64,000 nt of DNA from Ensifer adhaerens (GTDB lineage Bacteria > Pseudomonadota > Alphaproteobacteria > Rhizobiales > Rhizobiaceae): positions 372,001-436,000 of the forward strand of contig NZ_LAZS01000005.1 of NCBI RefSeq assembly GCF_002007205.1. Direction: 5' to 3'. Below the pieces are notes generated by a model. It was not told the origin of the DNA, searched no databases, and saw only the letters and a program-made list of their open reading frames with translations. Position 1 is the stretch's first letter; every line of letters starts with the position of its first letter. The translations under genes were made by a program, and so were the position numbers. Below are positions 8,950 to 17,067 of this stretch, in pieces.

Positions 8950-9891
8950 CTAAACGTGCGTCGGGCTTTGCCCCCGGGCCGGCTGCCGTGCCCTCGCGAC
9001 GATGACGATGCCGATCAGCGAGACGACGAGGCCGACGGCCATGGCCCAGGAGAGGGGTTCGCCGAACATGATAAAGGCCCAGATCATCGTCACCGGGGGG
9101 CTGAGATAGAGGATCGCAGTGACGCGGGCGGGCGAGGACTTTTTCAGCGCCAGATAATAGAGGCTCCAGGCGCCGAAAGTGGCGACGAAGACCAGCCAGA
9201 GAATGCCGCCAACGAAGCCGGGATCGAGGACCGGCAGCACGCTGCCTTCGTGCCAGGCAAAGAGCGCGAAGATCGCCGACGCCGACAGGCACTGGATTGA
9301 GAGGCTTTGATGCACCGGCATGGCGCCCGCCGGGCTGCGCTTCTGCAGGAGGGTGGCCAGCGCCAGCGACAGGGTGCCGAGAACCGGCAGGCCATAGGCC
9401 CAGAGCGGAACGTTGCCGACGTCGAGCGACCAGCCAGACGCGATCAAGACACCGGTCAGCCCGATGAAGGAGCCGAGCCACTGGCGGGCGGTCAAGGCCT
9501 GGCCGAGGACCGGCCAGGAGAGGATGGCGACGGCGAGCGGCAGCATGTCGGTGATAAGCGCCACAAGCCCGGTTGGCACGCCATAGGAGATCGCCAGCGC
9601 AAAGCCCGCGAGATAGCCGGACATGGCAAGTGCGCCGAAGAGCATCTGCGGCACGGCGTCCTGCAACCGGATCTTTGGCCCGATCGTCAGGGCGAAGGGC
9701 AGCAGGATGAGACCGGAGACGAGGCTGCGCCAGAAGAGGATCAGGAAGAGCGGCGCGTGGTCGATGGCGAAGCGGATGCCGACGAAGCCGGCGCTCCAGC
9801 AGATCACAAGTGCTGCCTCGAGCAGGATCAGGATGACGACGGCCCACATCCGGTTTGGCCGGCGGGAAGGCAGCGCAGCGACGTCGCTCAT
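8950..9891 (-). CDS. EamA/DMT-family transporter
   Basis: A 313-residue membrane protein with about ten hydrophobic segments arranged as two EamA repeats (roughly 17-150 and 165-300), the mark of the drug/metabolite transporter superfamily. The first repeat has S-A-G-F-V-G-I-R-F-A and the second ends in a G-E-P-L motif near residue 278, both typical. These carriers export amino acids, purines or drugs; the substrate is not predictable. It lies directly downstream of another EamA gene (17 bp) in the TetR-EamA unit, so all three are likely co-transcribed. Confidence 0.88.
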   Translation of the reverse strand: MSDVAALPSRRPNRMWAVVILILLEAALVICWSAGFVGIRFAIDHAPLFLILFWRSLVSGLILLPFALTIGPKIRLQDAVPQMLFGALAMSGYLAGFALAISYGVPTGLVALITDMLPLAVAILSWPVLGQALTARQWLGSFIGLTGVLIASGWSLDVGNVPLWAYGLPVLGTLSLALATLLQKRSPAGAMPVHQSLSIQCLSASAIFALFAWHEGSVLPVLDPGFVGGILWLVFVATFGAWSLYYLALKKSSPARVTAILYLSPPVTMIWAFIMFGEPLSWAMAVGLVVSLIGIVIVARARQPARGQSPTHV

Positions 9892-9907
9892 ATCGAGGGT
9901 TCCGGCT

Positions 9908-10873
9908 CTAGCGGCTGGGGAGGGCCGCGTCGATGGCGGCGGCGGATCGCGGGCGTTCGGCGCGGCGGCGCCGGCCCGGCATCGGCATGGTGAGGATGAA
10001 CAGCGAGCCGACGATCAGCCCGATGCCCGCCCAGCCCTCGGCCGGCAGGCGCTCGCCGACGATGACGACGGCAAGCACGGCGGCAATCACCGGTTCGAGC
10101 AGCGACAGCGTGGTCGCCATGGTGGCCGACACGCGCGCGAGGCCATAGGCGAAGAGCACGTAAGCGACCAGCACCGGCACCAGCGCCATGTAGATACCGA
10201 CGGCGACATTGGTCCACGACGCTAAAAGCGGCGCGCCGGTGAAGGCGAGCACCGGCAACAGCAGAGTGCCGCCGACACCGAAGATCGAGCCCATGGCGGC
10301 ACGCGGCGGAATGTCCGCCTGCATCAGCCGGCGCGCCACCCAGGAATAGAGCGCATAGAGCAGGCCGGAGACGAGGCCGAGCAGGATGCCGTAGAGGACG
10401 GCCGTCGCGTCGGCTGGACCGGCGCTGCCGTGGCTTTCGGAGAGGACCAGAAGCACGGCGCCGGCGAGGCCCGCGGCAGCACCGAGCAGCCAGCGTGTCG
10501 TGAGCTTCTGACCGTCGAAGAAACGCTCGATCAGCGAGGCGGCGAGCGGCGCCGAGCCGATGGAGATGACGGTGCCGATGGCGACGCCGGCGAGATGCAT
10601 GGACGAGTAGAAGGCGAGCGGATAGATCGCGACCGACAGCGAGCCGAGGATCAGCATCGGCCATTGCGCGGCGATCCTTGCCCGATTCCTGGCGATCGAG
10701 TGCAGCGCCGTCAGCGCCAAGAGCAGGCCGCCGAAGCCCATGGCGACGGCGCCGATGCCGAGCGGGCTGACCCCTGAAGCAAAGGTGGCGGTGGTGCCGG
10801 TGGTGCCCCAGAGGGCCGAGGCGGTAAGCACGCAGGCAAAGCCGACGAGAGAGGCGGAATTGCGGGAGGTCAT
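9908..10873 (-). CDS. EamA/DMT-family transporter
   Basis: A 321-residue ten-helix EamA protein. The first helix has the A-L-W-G-T-T-G-T motif, and the second repeat ends with V-G-E-R-L-P, the usual conserved G-E near helix 9. The last 25 residues are charged and cytoplasmic. Its ATG at 10873 overlaps the TetR gene stop in an ATGA arrangement, so translation is coupled to the regulator. The two consecutive EamA genes are not near-identical, so they probably have different substrates rather than being a recent copy. Confidence 0.88.
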   Translation of the reverse strand: MTSRNSASLVGFACVLTASALWGTTGTTATFASGVSPLGIGAVAMGFGGLLLALTALHSIARNRARIAAQWPMLILGSLSVAIYPLAFYSSMHLAGVAIGTVISIGSAPLAASLIERFFDGQKLTTRWLLGAAAGLAGAVLLVLSESHGSAGPADATAVLYGILLGLVSGLLYALYSWVARRLMQADIPPRAAMGSIFGVGGTLLLPVLAFTGAPLLASWTNVAVGIYMALVPVLVAYVLFAYGLARVSATMATTLSLLEPVIAAVLAVVIVGERLPAEGWAGIGLIVGSLFILTMPMPGRRRRAERPRSAAAIDAALPSR

Positions 10874-11445
10874 AGCTGGTCCATGATCGAGATGGCGATC
10901 CTGCGCGCGGTCTTCAGCCGGGCATCGTGTCCGTCGAGGCCGGCGCGCGACATCGCGCCCTCGAGCAGGAAGGAGAGGTGTTCGGCGGTCTCGTCGATGG
11001 CGGCACCCGCGTCGGGCTTCATCTCGGCGAGATATTGCTTGAACAGCGTTTCGACCTCGTCCTTCTGCGAGGCAACGATGTCGCGGGCGGGATCGCCAAC
11101 GGAAAGCTCGGCGGCGGCATTCAAAAGACCGCAGCCGCGAAAACCCCAGGAATAAGCCATTTCGGCGTGGTCGACATAGCTGTCGAAGATCGCCAGTACA
11201 CGGTCTCGCGGCGTTGCCGCATGGGCCAGCCGCTCGCGGTAAAGCTCCTGCCATTCCCGGTGGCGGGCCTCGATATAGGCGTTCACCAGATCGGTCTTGG
11301 ACGAGAAGTTGTTGTAGAGGCTCATCTTGGCGACACCCGCATGCGCGGTGATCGCATCGATGCCCGTCGCGCCGACCCCGTCCCGATAGAACAGTTCGGC
11401 TGCCGCCTTCAGCAGGCGCTCGCGCGCCGGTGCTTTCTCGCCCAT
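10870..11445 (-). CDS. TetR-family regulator of the EamA exporters
   Basis: A 191-residue TetR repressor: the N-terminal helix-turn-helix covers residues 10-55 (A-A-E-L-F-Y-R-D-G-V then G-V-A-K-M-S-L-Y-N-N-F), followed by a helical ligand domain with a C-G-L-L-N-A-A-A-E-L segment typical of the C-terminal TetR_C group. The start is the ATG at 11445 with GGAG upstream; a TTG four codons earlier overlaps that ribosome-binding site and is rejected. A perfect inverted repeat lies 17 bp upstream, so autoregulation and control of the two coupled EamA genes is the simplest reading. Confidence 0.9.
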   Translation of the reverse strand: MGEKAPARERLLKAAAELFYRDGVGATGIDAITAHAGVAKMSLYNNFSSKTDLVNAYIEARHREWQELYRERLAHAATPRDRVLAIFDSYVDHAEMAYSWGFRGCGLLNAAAELSVGDPARDIVASQKDEVETLFKQYLAEMKPDAGAAIDETAEHLSFLLEGAMSRAGLDGHDARLKTARRIAISIMDQL

Positions 11446-11462
11446 CGCTTTCTCCAAACTAC

Positions 11463-11482
11463 TAGGTAGACCGATCTACCTA
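11463..11482. promoter_or_regulatory. Perfect TetR-type operator
   Basis: TAGGTAGA and TCTACCTA form perfect 8-bp inverted arms around a 4-bp spacer CCGA, 18-37 bp upstream of the tetR start codon. The size and position fit a TetR operator that represses its own operon. Confidence 0.75.
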
Positions 11483-11576
11483 TTTTGATGTGATGTCAAG
11501 GGAGGCGTCGCTTTCTGGAGGAGGGATGAGCGCGCGCTGACGCGCCGGCGGATCGCCGTGGTCGCTGTTTTCGGCT

Positions 11577-11600
11577 GTAACGGTAACGTACTTCCGCGCG
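11577..11600. promoter_or_regulatory. 24-bp shared element, copy A
   Basis: GTAAC-G-GTAAC followed by GTACTTCCGCGCG. The same 24-bp block with two substitutions lies at 60858-60881. This copy is 137 bp before the DUF1254 gene. It may be a regulator binding site; the factor is unknown. Confidence 0.4.
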
Positions 11601-11737
11601 TCACATGCAACGGGTCTACTGCTCGGCATGCATTCGCACTAAAGTTTCGCATGGGCGGCCCGCACTGGAGTGTGCGAGGGCAGCGGCGATCGAGAGATTT
11701 CAAGGCCGCCGGCCGCGGCGTATGAGGGAGATTCGGC

Positions 11738-13141
11738 ATGCTGCGATTTGTACTCACAGGTCTGGTGCTTCTGGCCGGCGCGAGCAACGTCCCGGCGCAG
11801 GATACGTTGCCGACAGACCTCCGGGACCGCGCGATCGGGCGCCGGGCGACGGAGGCGGTCATCTGGGGCATGCCGGCGGTCAATGCCGACCTGATGCTGC
11901 AGACGATGCTTTCGACGACCAAGGCCAAGGTCAACGAAGTCGTCTACTGGTCTCGCCCGGTCAACTGGAAGAACCAGACGCTGACGCCGAACCCGGATTC
12001 GATCTACTTCATGTCGTTCTGGAACGTGAAGGACGGGCCCATCGTCATCGAGATCCCGCCGGCCGAAGGCGGATCGATCGCCGGTAACATCGTCAACGCC
12101 TGGCAGATGCCGCTCGAAGACGCCGGCCCGCATGGCGCCGACGAGGGCAAGGGCGGCAAGTATCTGATCCTGCCGCCGGACTACATGGGCGAAGTGCCTG
12201 AGGGCTTCATTCCGCTGCGCTCCGATACGTTTACCGGCTTCGCGCTGCTGCGCTCGAATTTGAAGAGCCATGCCGACGCCGAGGTCGAAAAGTCGGTCGC
12301 CTACGGCAAGCGGATCAAGATCTACCCGATGCCCGTGACCGAGAATACGCCGGCGACGGTCTTCACCGACGCCTATGACGTGCTGTTCGACAGCACCATC
12401 CGCTTCGATGCCAGCTTCTTCGACAATCTCAACCGGGTCGTCCAGACCGAGCCGTGGCTCGAGCGCGATCGGGTGATGATCGACCAGTTGAAGACGCTCG
12501 GCATCGAGAAGGGCAAGCCCTACCAGCCAAGTGCCGAAACCAAGGCGCTGCTCGACAAGGCGGCGGCCGAAGCCAAGGCGGAGCTTTCGGCGCGCTATGA
12601 CGCCGGCTTCCCTGTCATCAACGAGGGCATTCGCTGGTTCCCGGCGGCTGTGGCCGAGATGGTGAAGGTTGCCTCGGAAGCCTATTCCGATCCGGGTCTC
12701 TATCCGGTCGATGCCCGAGGCGTCACCTATACGCTCGGATTCACCGGCATCAAGCGGCTGGGCACGGCGCAATATTACCTGATGGCCAACAAGGACAAGG
12801 ACGGCAACGCCTTCGATGGCAGCGCCAATTATCGCCTCGTCGTGCCGAAGGATGCGCCTGTCGAGCAATACTGGTCGGTGACCGTCTACGACCGCGAGAC
12901 CCATGCGCTGGTCCGCAACATGGAGAAAGCCAGCGTCGCCTCGATCGGCGAGGGGGTGAAGAAGAATGCCGACGGGTCGGTGGACGTCTATTTCGGCGCC
13001 AAGGCGCCTGAGGGCAAGGCGGCAAATTGGGTGCCCGTCGATCCCGCGCGCAAGTTCGAGCTGCTTTTCCGGCTCTATGGGCCGGAAAAGCCGCTCTTCG
13101 ACAAGGCATGGAAACTGCCCGATGTCGAGAAGATGCCGTGA
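11738..13141 (+). CDS. DUF1254/DUF1214 secreted protein
   Basis: A 467-residue exported protein with a signal peptide ending near residue 20 (N-V-P-A-Q-D). An N-terminal DUF1254 domain (about 30-170, with N-P-D-S-I-Y-F and R-S-D-T-F) is followed by a C-terminal DUF1214 domain (about 330-460, with Y-W-S-V-T-V-Y-D-R-E-T). Family members occur across proteobacteria, often near sulfatases; a catalytic role has not been proven. A second, distantly similar DUF1254 protein is encoded at 38890-40329. The ATG lies after a G-A-G-G-G-A-G-like purine stretch. Confidence 0.88.
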   Translation: MLRFVLTGLVLLAGASNVPAQDTLPTDLRDRAIGRRATEAVIWGMPAVNADLMLQTMLSTTKAKVNEVVYWSRPVNWKNQTLTPNPDSIYFMSFWNVKDGPIVIEIPPAEGGSIAGNIVNAWQMPLEDAGPHGADEGKGGKYLILPPDYMGEVPEGFIPLRSDTFTGFALLRSNLKSHADAEVEKSVAYGKRIKIYPMPVTENTPATVFTDAYDVLFDSTIRFDASFFDNLNRVVQTEPWLERDRVMIDQLKTLGIEKGKPYQPSAETKALLDKAAAEAKAELSARYDAGFPVINEGIRWFPAAVAEMVKVASEAYSDPGLYPVDARGVTYTLGFTGIKRLGTAQYYLMANKDKDGNAFDGSANYRLVVPKDAPVEQYWSVTVYDRETHALVRNMEKASVASIGEGVKKNADGSVDVYFGAKAPEGKAANWVPVDPARKFELLFRLYGPEKPLFDKAWKLPDVEKMP

Positions 13142-13345
13142 CAATCCGAGGGGCGGCGGGGCTGGCCGCCTTTGACCCCAACGCGGGGGGCGGCCCGGAT
13201 CGTCTTTCTGGCCATAGCCGTGCTGCCCAGTCGCGGTTTGTCATGAGCCGTTTCGCTTGCAACTTCCGCCCACATTTTTTCCACGATCCGCAATCATGAA
13301 TATCCCTGTCTCGCGACTCAAAGGGCCACTCAGGGGGAGCATTCA

Positions 13346-13831
13346 ATGATTTCAGTTCGTGCCGCGGGTCTCATCGTCGCTCCGGTTTTCTTGATGCTGA
13401 TGGCGCCGGAAGCGTCCGCCTGCACATGTGAGGGCAGAGTACTTGGAAAGCCGGAAAAGACCTCTGCCGAGAAATTCTCCGAGGCAGATCTCGTCGTGAA
13501 AGGGCGAATGAAGACGGTGACCTATGGCGTCGAATTCGCAAATCCCGACGAGCCCGATCAGCCGTTTCGCATGACGCGCGGCGACATCGATATCAAGGCG
13601 GTTCTGAAAGGCACGTTCGAAGGAAAGACCATTGAGGTCTATACCGGAGCGGGCAATGGTGATTGCGGCCGGTTGCCCGAGTTCATCGGGCAAGCGGTCT
13701 ATTACAACCACGAAAAATTCGGTGAGTTCGAGCTTGGGCTGATCAGGAGTGAAGTCGACGGGAAGACGTTCTACATGACGTCGATCTGCGACTACGCCAA
13801 GGGGCCGGAGGACGAGGAGGCTCAGCCGTAG
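13346..13831 (+). CDS. Secreted CxC (TIMP/NTR-like) protein
   Basis: A 161-residue exported protein. After a signal peptide (residues 1-25) the mature chain would begin with C-T-C-E-G-R, then a beta strand beginning F-S-E-A-D-L-V-V-K-G. A cleaved N-terminus that opens C-x-C followed by an OB-like strand is what tissue-inhibitor-of-metalloproteinase and netrin-like domains show, and further cysteines (D-C-G, I-C-D) would pair with the first two. I infer this fold from the pattern only. It is separated by 204 bp from the DUF1254 gene. Confidence 0.6.
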   Translation: MISVRAAGLIVAPVFLMLMAPEASACTCEGRVLGKPEKTSAEKFSEADLVVKGRMKTVTYGVEFANPDEPDQPFRMTRGDIDIKAVLKGTFEGKTIEVYTGAGNGDCGRLPEFIGQAVYYNHEKFGEFELGLIRSEVDGKTFYMTSICDYAKGPEDEEAQP

Positions 13832-13926
13832 GCCTCGCCCTCGGCAGCGCATGCGATTGTTGCCGTCTGTTTTTCCGCAAATCGGATAGTATATGCACGG
13901 AGTTGCATGCAGCGGGGAGCGGCATC

Positions 13927-14622
13927 ATGTGCGGGCGCGTCTATCTGAAGACCAATCTGGAGGGCCTGCTGCGGGCCTTCGGCTTTGCGGAGCGTGGCGG
14001 CGTCGAGACGATCGCCAACCAGTTTCCGCGCTATAACGGCGCGCCGACGCTGATCTATCCGATCATCATCCGCGACGTGATCCGCGATCCCGATCTCTTC
14101 GGCCCGGTGTTCGTCTCGGCGCGCTGGGGGCTGATCCCGAGCTGGACGAAAGACCCGAAGGCGGGCAGGCCGCTCGTCAACGTGCGCTCCGACACGATCG
14201 CTAGCAAGTTCCGCTCGTCCTACCAGCGGCGGCGCTGCCTGGTGCCGATCGACGGCTTCTTCGAATGGAAGGACATTCACGGCACCGGCAAAGACAAGCA
14301 GCCCTATGCAATCGCGATGAAGACGGGCGAGCCCTTCTGCCTTGCCGGCATCTGGGAGAGCTGGCGCAACCCGGACACCGACGAGGACATCCGCACCTTT
14401 GCGATCGTCACCACCGACGCCAACGCCATGATGGCCGATATCCACGACCGCATGCCCGTCATCCTCCACCCCGAGGACTACGAGCGCTGGCTTTCGCCGG
14501 AGCCCGAGGCCGCTGATCTGATGCAGCCGTTTCCGCCTGAACTGATGACCATGTGGAAGATCGGCAGCAAGGTCGGCTCGCCGAAGAACGATACGCCGGA
14601 TATTCTCGATCCGGTCGACTGA
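13927..14622 (+). CDS. SRAP-domain protein (YedK/HMCES-like)
   Basis: A 231-residue SRAP protein, which forms a covalent thiazolidine link to abasic sites in single-stranded DNA and shields them. The catalytic cysteine is Cys2 (M-C-G-R), exposed once the initiator Met is removed. Other expected residues are seen: the N-V-R-S-D-T segment, G-F-F-E-W-K with the conserved Glu, and H-D-R-M-P with the catalytic His. Start at 13927 gives the required Met-Cys; eight extra upstream codons are rejected. A truncated copy of its C-terminal part lies at 17068-17199. Confidence 0.93.
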   Translation: MCGRVYLKTNLEGLLRAFGFAERGGVETIANQFPRYNGAPTLIYPIIIRDVIRDPDLFGPVFVSARWGLIPSWTKDPKAGRPLVNVRSDTIASKFRSSYQRRRCLVPIDGFFEWKDIHGTGKDKQPYAIAMKTGEPFCLAGIWESWRNPDTDEDIRTFAIVTTDANAMMADIHDRMPVILHPEDYERWLSPEPEAADLMQPFPPELMTMWKIGSKVGSPKNDTPDILDPVD

Positions 14623-14814
14623 CGGCGACACGACATCGCGCAGAGGATCTTAAGCGGCGGGAGAAGTCGGAACCACTCCGTCTTGGCAGGTTCGCAGATC
14701 GTTCTCGTTCCCTTTCACCAGGATATTTTTGCGCGCACCTTCATGGCCCCGTCTTTCTTTTTGCATCGCTGGCCGGAGGGTCAAAACCTACAGCGCCGGA
14801 AAATGTTCCGCGAT

Positions 14815-14855
14815 GGGACTTCAGTCCTACACCCCCCGCGCAAAGGTCCTAAGCC
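14815..14855. promoter_or_regulatory. Composite dyad cis-element, copy A
   Basis: A dyad GGACT-TC-AGTCC followed 26 bp later (start to start) by AAAGGTCCTAAGCC. The same composite with 25-bp spacing is found at 15604-15643. This copy is about 145 bp before the small-gene start at 15000. The remaining part of the 377-bp gap 14623-14999 shows only a weak GGAAC-N17-TT at 14669-14692 and no gene. Confidence 0.5.
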
Positions 14856-14999
14856 CGTGGCTCGGAGATCTGGCGACGCTAGATTCCATCTCAGCCTGTG
14901 GCCAACTCTCTTTCGCGCCATGGACTGACAGCGACACCGGGGCAGCCTGTCCGTCCCTTCGGTTCGCCCTGGTGTCGTTGCCTGCCGGAGGAATGCAGA

Positions 15000-15182
15000 A
15001 TGTACGAACACGACCGCTACAGCCAGCCAGAGCGAAAGTTCTCTACCGGACTTCCCATCGGTGTGATGCTGTTGGCGATGGTTGCCATCGGCGCCTATCT
15101 CTTCGTGGGCAGCGCGCTCTCGAGCGCCCCTCAACAATCCGTCGCCATTGTCCTTCCGACACCGGTCGCACCGTCGAAATAG
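15000..15182 (+). CDS. Small single-pass membrane protein (60 aa)
   Basis: A 60-residue protein: a charged, cytoplasmic-looking N-terminus of 18 residues, one hydrophobic helix from about residue 19 to 40, and a Pro/Val/Ala-rich tail. The ATG at 15000 is eight bases after GGAGGA, a strong ribosome-binding site, which decides this start. It is followed after 29 bp by another small gene. I do not recognise the family. Confidence 0.65.
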   Translation: MYEHDRYSQPERKFSTGLPIGVMLLAMVAIGAYLFVGSALSSAPQQSVAIVLPTPVAPSK

Positions 15183-15211
15183 GCTTGGGCCTGAAGCGAG
15201 GGGGAGCAGCC

Positions 15212-15469
15212 ATGAGATTAATGCACCTGGGTCGAGCCCGTCTGGGGATGGCTTTACCCCGCTATCGCCCTCAGTTGCGCCAGGCCAGAGACCCGTCTCT
15301 GCTCGATCTTTTCGAGGCTTACGCGCTCGCCGCGTCAACGCTCGACGAACTTCTCCAAGAATATCCGGCCCGCATCGAGCTTGTTACCGAATATAGACAG
15401 GTCTGCGCCGACCTGCAGGCAGAGGTCGTCGTCCTGCTCACGCTGACGGATGAGCGACTGTTTCCGTGA
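15212..15469 (+). CDS. Hypothetical small helical protein (85 aa)
   Basis: An 85-residue, mostly alpha-helical protein with a basic N-terminus (several Arg in the first 25 residues) and an acidic middle. No Cys or membrane segment is seen. The start at 15212 follows GAGGGGGA. The gene lies 29 bp after the 60-residue membrane protein, so the two are probably co-transcribed behind cis-element copy A. I do not recognise a family. Confidence 0.65.
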   Translation: MRLMHLGRARLGMALPRYRPQLRQARDPSLLDLFEAYALAASTLDELLQEYPARIELVTEYRQVCADLQAEVVVLLTLTDERLFP

Positions 15470-15603
15470 CCGCTCGACGTTCAAGCAGATCCCATTGGCC
15501 GCCACGCAGAAATCTCCTGAAAAACCACGCGACATGAGCCCAAGGAACCCGTCCGAAAACGAGCGTTCTTCAGGCCTCATAAGCGACCCAGGATGCTCGA
15601 CCT

Positions 15604-15643
15604 AGGACTTTGGTCCCACAGGCGACGGTAAAGGTCCCACGCC
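15604..15643. promoter_or_regulatory. Composite dyad cis-element, copy B
   Basis: AGGAC-TTTG-GTCCC, then AAAGGTCCCACGCC 25 bp later. It aligns with copy A at 14815-14855. It lies 70 bp upstream of the repeat-protein gene at 15713. The dyad resembles DevR/NarL-type GGGAC-N-GTCCC boxes, but the binding factor is unknown. Confidence 0.5.
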
Positions 15644-15655
15644 TGGCGTCCGACC

Positions 15656-15680
15656 GGAACCAATCTTGTCACTCACGCTT
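15656..15680 (+). promoter_or_regulatory. Possible EcfG (RpoE2)-type promoter
   Basis: GGAAC at 15656-15660 followed by 18 bases and TT at 15679-15680 fits the alphaproteobacterial general-stress sigma factor pattern, 33 bp before the gene at 15713. It directly follows cis-element copy B. The -10 part is minimal, so confidence is low. Confidence 0.35.
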
Positions 15681-15712
15681 GGTTTGCATGAAGCTAATTT
15701 AGCGAGGTCAAC

Positions 15713-16351
15713 ATGAACGCGATACGTGAACTTCTGACAAGCACCAGTCTGGCCGTGGTGGCGGCAGGCTTTTTATCAATAACCGTCCCGGCACAGGGAC
15801 AGATCATCGAGCGCTCCGCTTTCCCGGGTGAGTGCAGTCCCCGTGGAGTGGCAAACAGGATGCAGGAAGCCGCAGAAGAACAGTGTGAGCCGTTGTCGGC
15901 CGCGGTGACTAGCGTAATCGTCCCGACAATGTCGAACGGCAATACGGGGCAAACCGGCACGGATACGGGCGGTAACAGCAACCCTGGTGTTCCTTTCAGC
16001 ACCGGTGGCGGCGATCCCGGCACGGGCGGTGGTGATCCCGGTCCCGGCAGTGGCGGCGATCCCGGCACGGGCGGTGGTGACCCCGGTCCCGGCAGTGGCG
16101 GCGATCCCGGCACGGGCGGTGGTGATCCCGGTCCCGGCAGTGGCGGCGACCCCGGCACTGGCGGTGGTGATCCCGGTCACGGCGGTGGCGGCGATCCGGG
16201 GACTGGCGGTGGTGATCCCGGTCCCGGCGGTGGCGGCGATCCCGGCACGGGCGGTGGTGATCCGGGCAACGGCGGTGGCGGCGACCCCGGCACTGGCAGC
16301 GGTGATCCGGGCCACAGCAGTGGCGACGGCTCCGGTCCCGCAGGCGATTGA
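15713..16351 (+). CDS. Secreted Gly-Asp-Pro repeat protein
   Basis: A 212-residue protein: a signal peptide (about residues 1-29), a 65-residue head with two Cys, a Thr/Asn/Gly linker, then a low-complexity tail in which a 15-residue unit (G-G-D-P-G-T-G-G-G-D-P-G-P-G-S and variants) is repeated about seven times. The tail has no predicted helix or strand and is strongly acidic because of its Asp. It looks like an extracellular linker or cell-surface spacer. No function is recognised. The next gene, at 16454, is separated by 102 bp. Confidence 0.7.
   Translation: MNAIRELLTSTSLAVVAAGFLSITVPAQGQIIERSAFPGECSPRGVANRMQEAAEEQCEPLSAAVTSVIVPTMSNGNTGQTGTDTGGNSNPGVPFSTGGGDPGTGGGDPGPGSGGDPGTGGGDPGPGSGGDPGTGGGDPGPGSGGDPGTGGGDPGHGGGGDPGTGGGDPGPGGGGDPGTGGGDPGNGGGGDPGTGSGDPGHSSGDGSGPAGD
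16010..16324 (+). repeat. 45-bp tandem repeat inside the Gly-Asp-Pro protein gene
   Basis: Seven head-to-tail 45-bp units starting at 16010, 16055, 16100, 16145, 16190, 16235 and 16280. The first three are nearly identical and the later ones diverge. The unit is a multiple of three, so copy-number change keeps the frame. Confidence 0.85.
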
Positions 16352-16453
16352 CCAGATTAATCGTGTCCAGCGGATTCCGAGACAGGCAGAGTTTGCCCGC
16401 CGGTGATCCCAGGCGCGCGCTCCCAGCGTCATGGCCTCAGCGGAGGGCCAGGC

Positions 16454-16720
16454 ATGACTGAAGGTACGCAACGCCAGATGCACGCCAGCGAAATCCCGGC
16501 CTTCGTCGCCGATGTCATCGAAACAGGATGCGAGATCTGCGCTGTCGGCCACGACAGCTATGTGATTGGCGAGGTCGAGGAACAGGCTCACGCGAAGAAG
16601 AAACTCGACCGGATAGGAGAGAAGTACGGCAACCGCGACGCTCTGAGGCTGCAGATCGTCGCCTATCTCTGGTCGATCGGACGGTTCGTTGATGTCGGCG
16701 GGCTTGGGACCAGGCATTGA
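16454..16720 (+). CDS. Hypothetical protein (88 aa)
   Basis: An 88-residue soluble protein with an M-T-E-G start decided by GGAGGG seven bases upstream. Features seen are an E-I-P-A-F-V-A-D-V-I-E-T-G-C-E-I-C segment and a charged C-terminal helix. I do not recognise the family. It is one of the small genes between 15.0 and 17.5 kb and sits between the repeat protein and the 35-residue membrane peptide. Confidence 0.6.
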   Translation: MTEGTQRQMHASEIPAFVADVIETGCEICAVGHDSYVIGEVEEQAHAKKKLDRIGEKYGNRDALRLQIVAYLWSIGRFVDVGGLGTRH

Positions 16721-16798
16721 CACCGGCATGCCCATCAGGGAGTGTCTTTTCCTTAAGACCACAATCGAGCATTGTCCTGGGTCGAGTGGAGGAAGCTC

Positions 16799-16906
16799 AT
16801 GTCTTACGATTGGGAAGGCGCCCGTCGTCAACGGTACAGGCACGCGCGGCTCTGGCTTTTTATCGCCGTTGCAGCCTGGCTGATCGCCGTCGCGTCAACG
16901 CCATGA
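16799..16906 (+). CDS. 35-residue single-pass membrane peptide
   Basis: The reading frame encodes a 35-residue peptide: M-S-Y-D-W-E-G, six Arg in the next eleven or so residues, then one hydrophobic helix (L-W-L-F-I-A-V-A-A-W-L-I-A-V-A) and a short S-T-P end. GGAGGAAG lies a few bases before the ATG. The basic, then hydrophobic, order is that of a small inner-membrane peptide with its N-terminus inside. Too short for most gene callers. Confidence 0.5.
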   Translation: MSYDWEGARRQRYRHARLWLFIAVAAWLIAVASTP

Positions 16907-16937
16907 TGGGAACGGGTGAGAAACGAGGGACCAAAGC

Positions 16938-17060
16938 TTGAGAAGCATAACGTTACGAAAGATTGCCGTCATCGCCTGCGTTCTGATTGCCGGCCTGTCT
17001 CTGGCAAGCTGCGCGCGGAACTCCTGCCGGGATTGGCCGGGAACCTGCATCATCCAGTGA
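16938..17060 (+). CDS. 40-residue small lipoprotein, TTG start
   Basis: A TTG start seven bases after GAGGGA opens a 40-residue frame. A basic start is followed by a hydrophobic stretch (I-A-V-I-A-C-V-L-I-A-G) and the lipobox L-A-S-C, so the mature lipopeptide would be about 17 residues with three Cys. Similar in size to entericidin-type lipoproteins, but no clear homology is seen. The TTG start and short length keep confidence moderate. Confidence 0.45.
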   Translation: MRSITLRKIAVIACVLIAGLSLASCARNSCRDWPGTCIIQ

Positions 17061-17067
17061 TGAGGTG

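Noticed and set aside
14683-14928. 81-codon open frame before the small-gene cluster
   Set aside because: It has no ribosome-binding site or protein-like pattern, and overlaps cis-element copy A.
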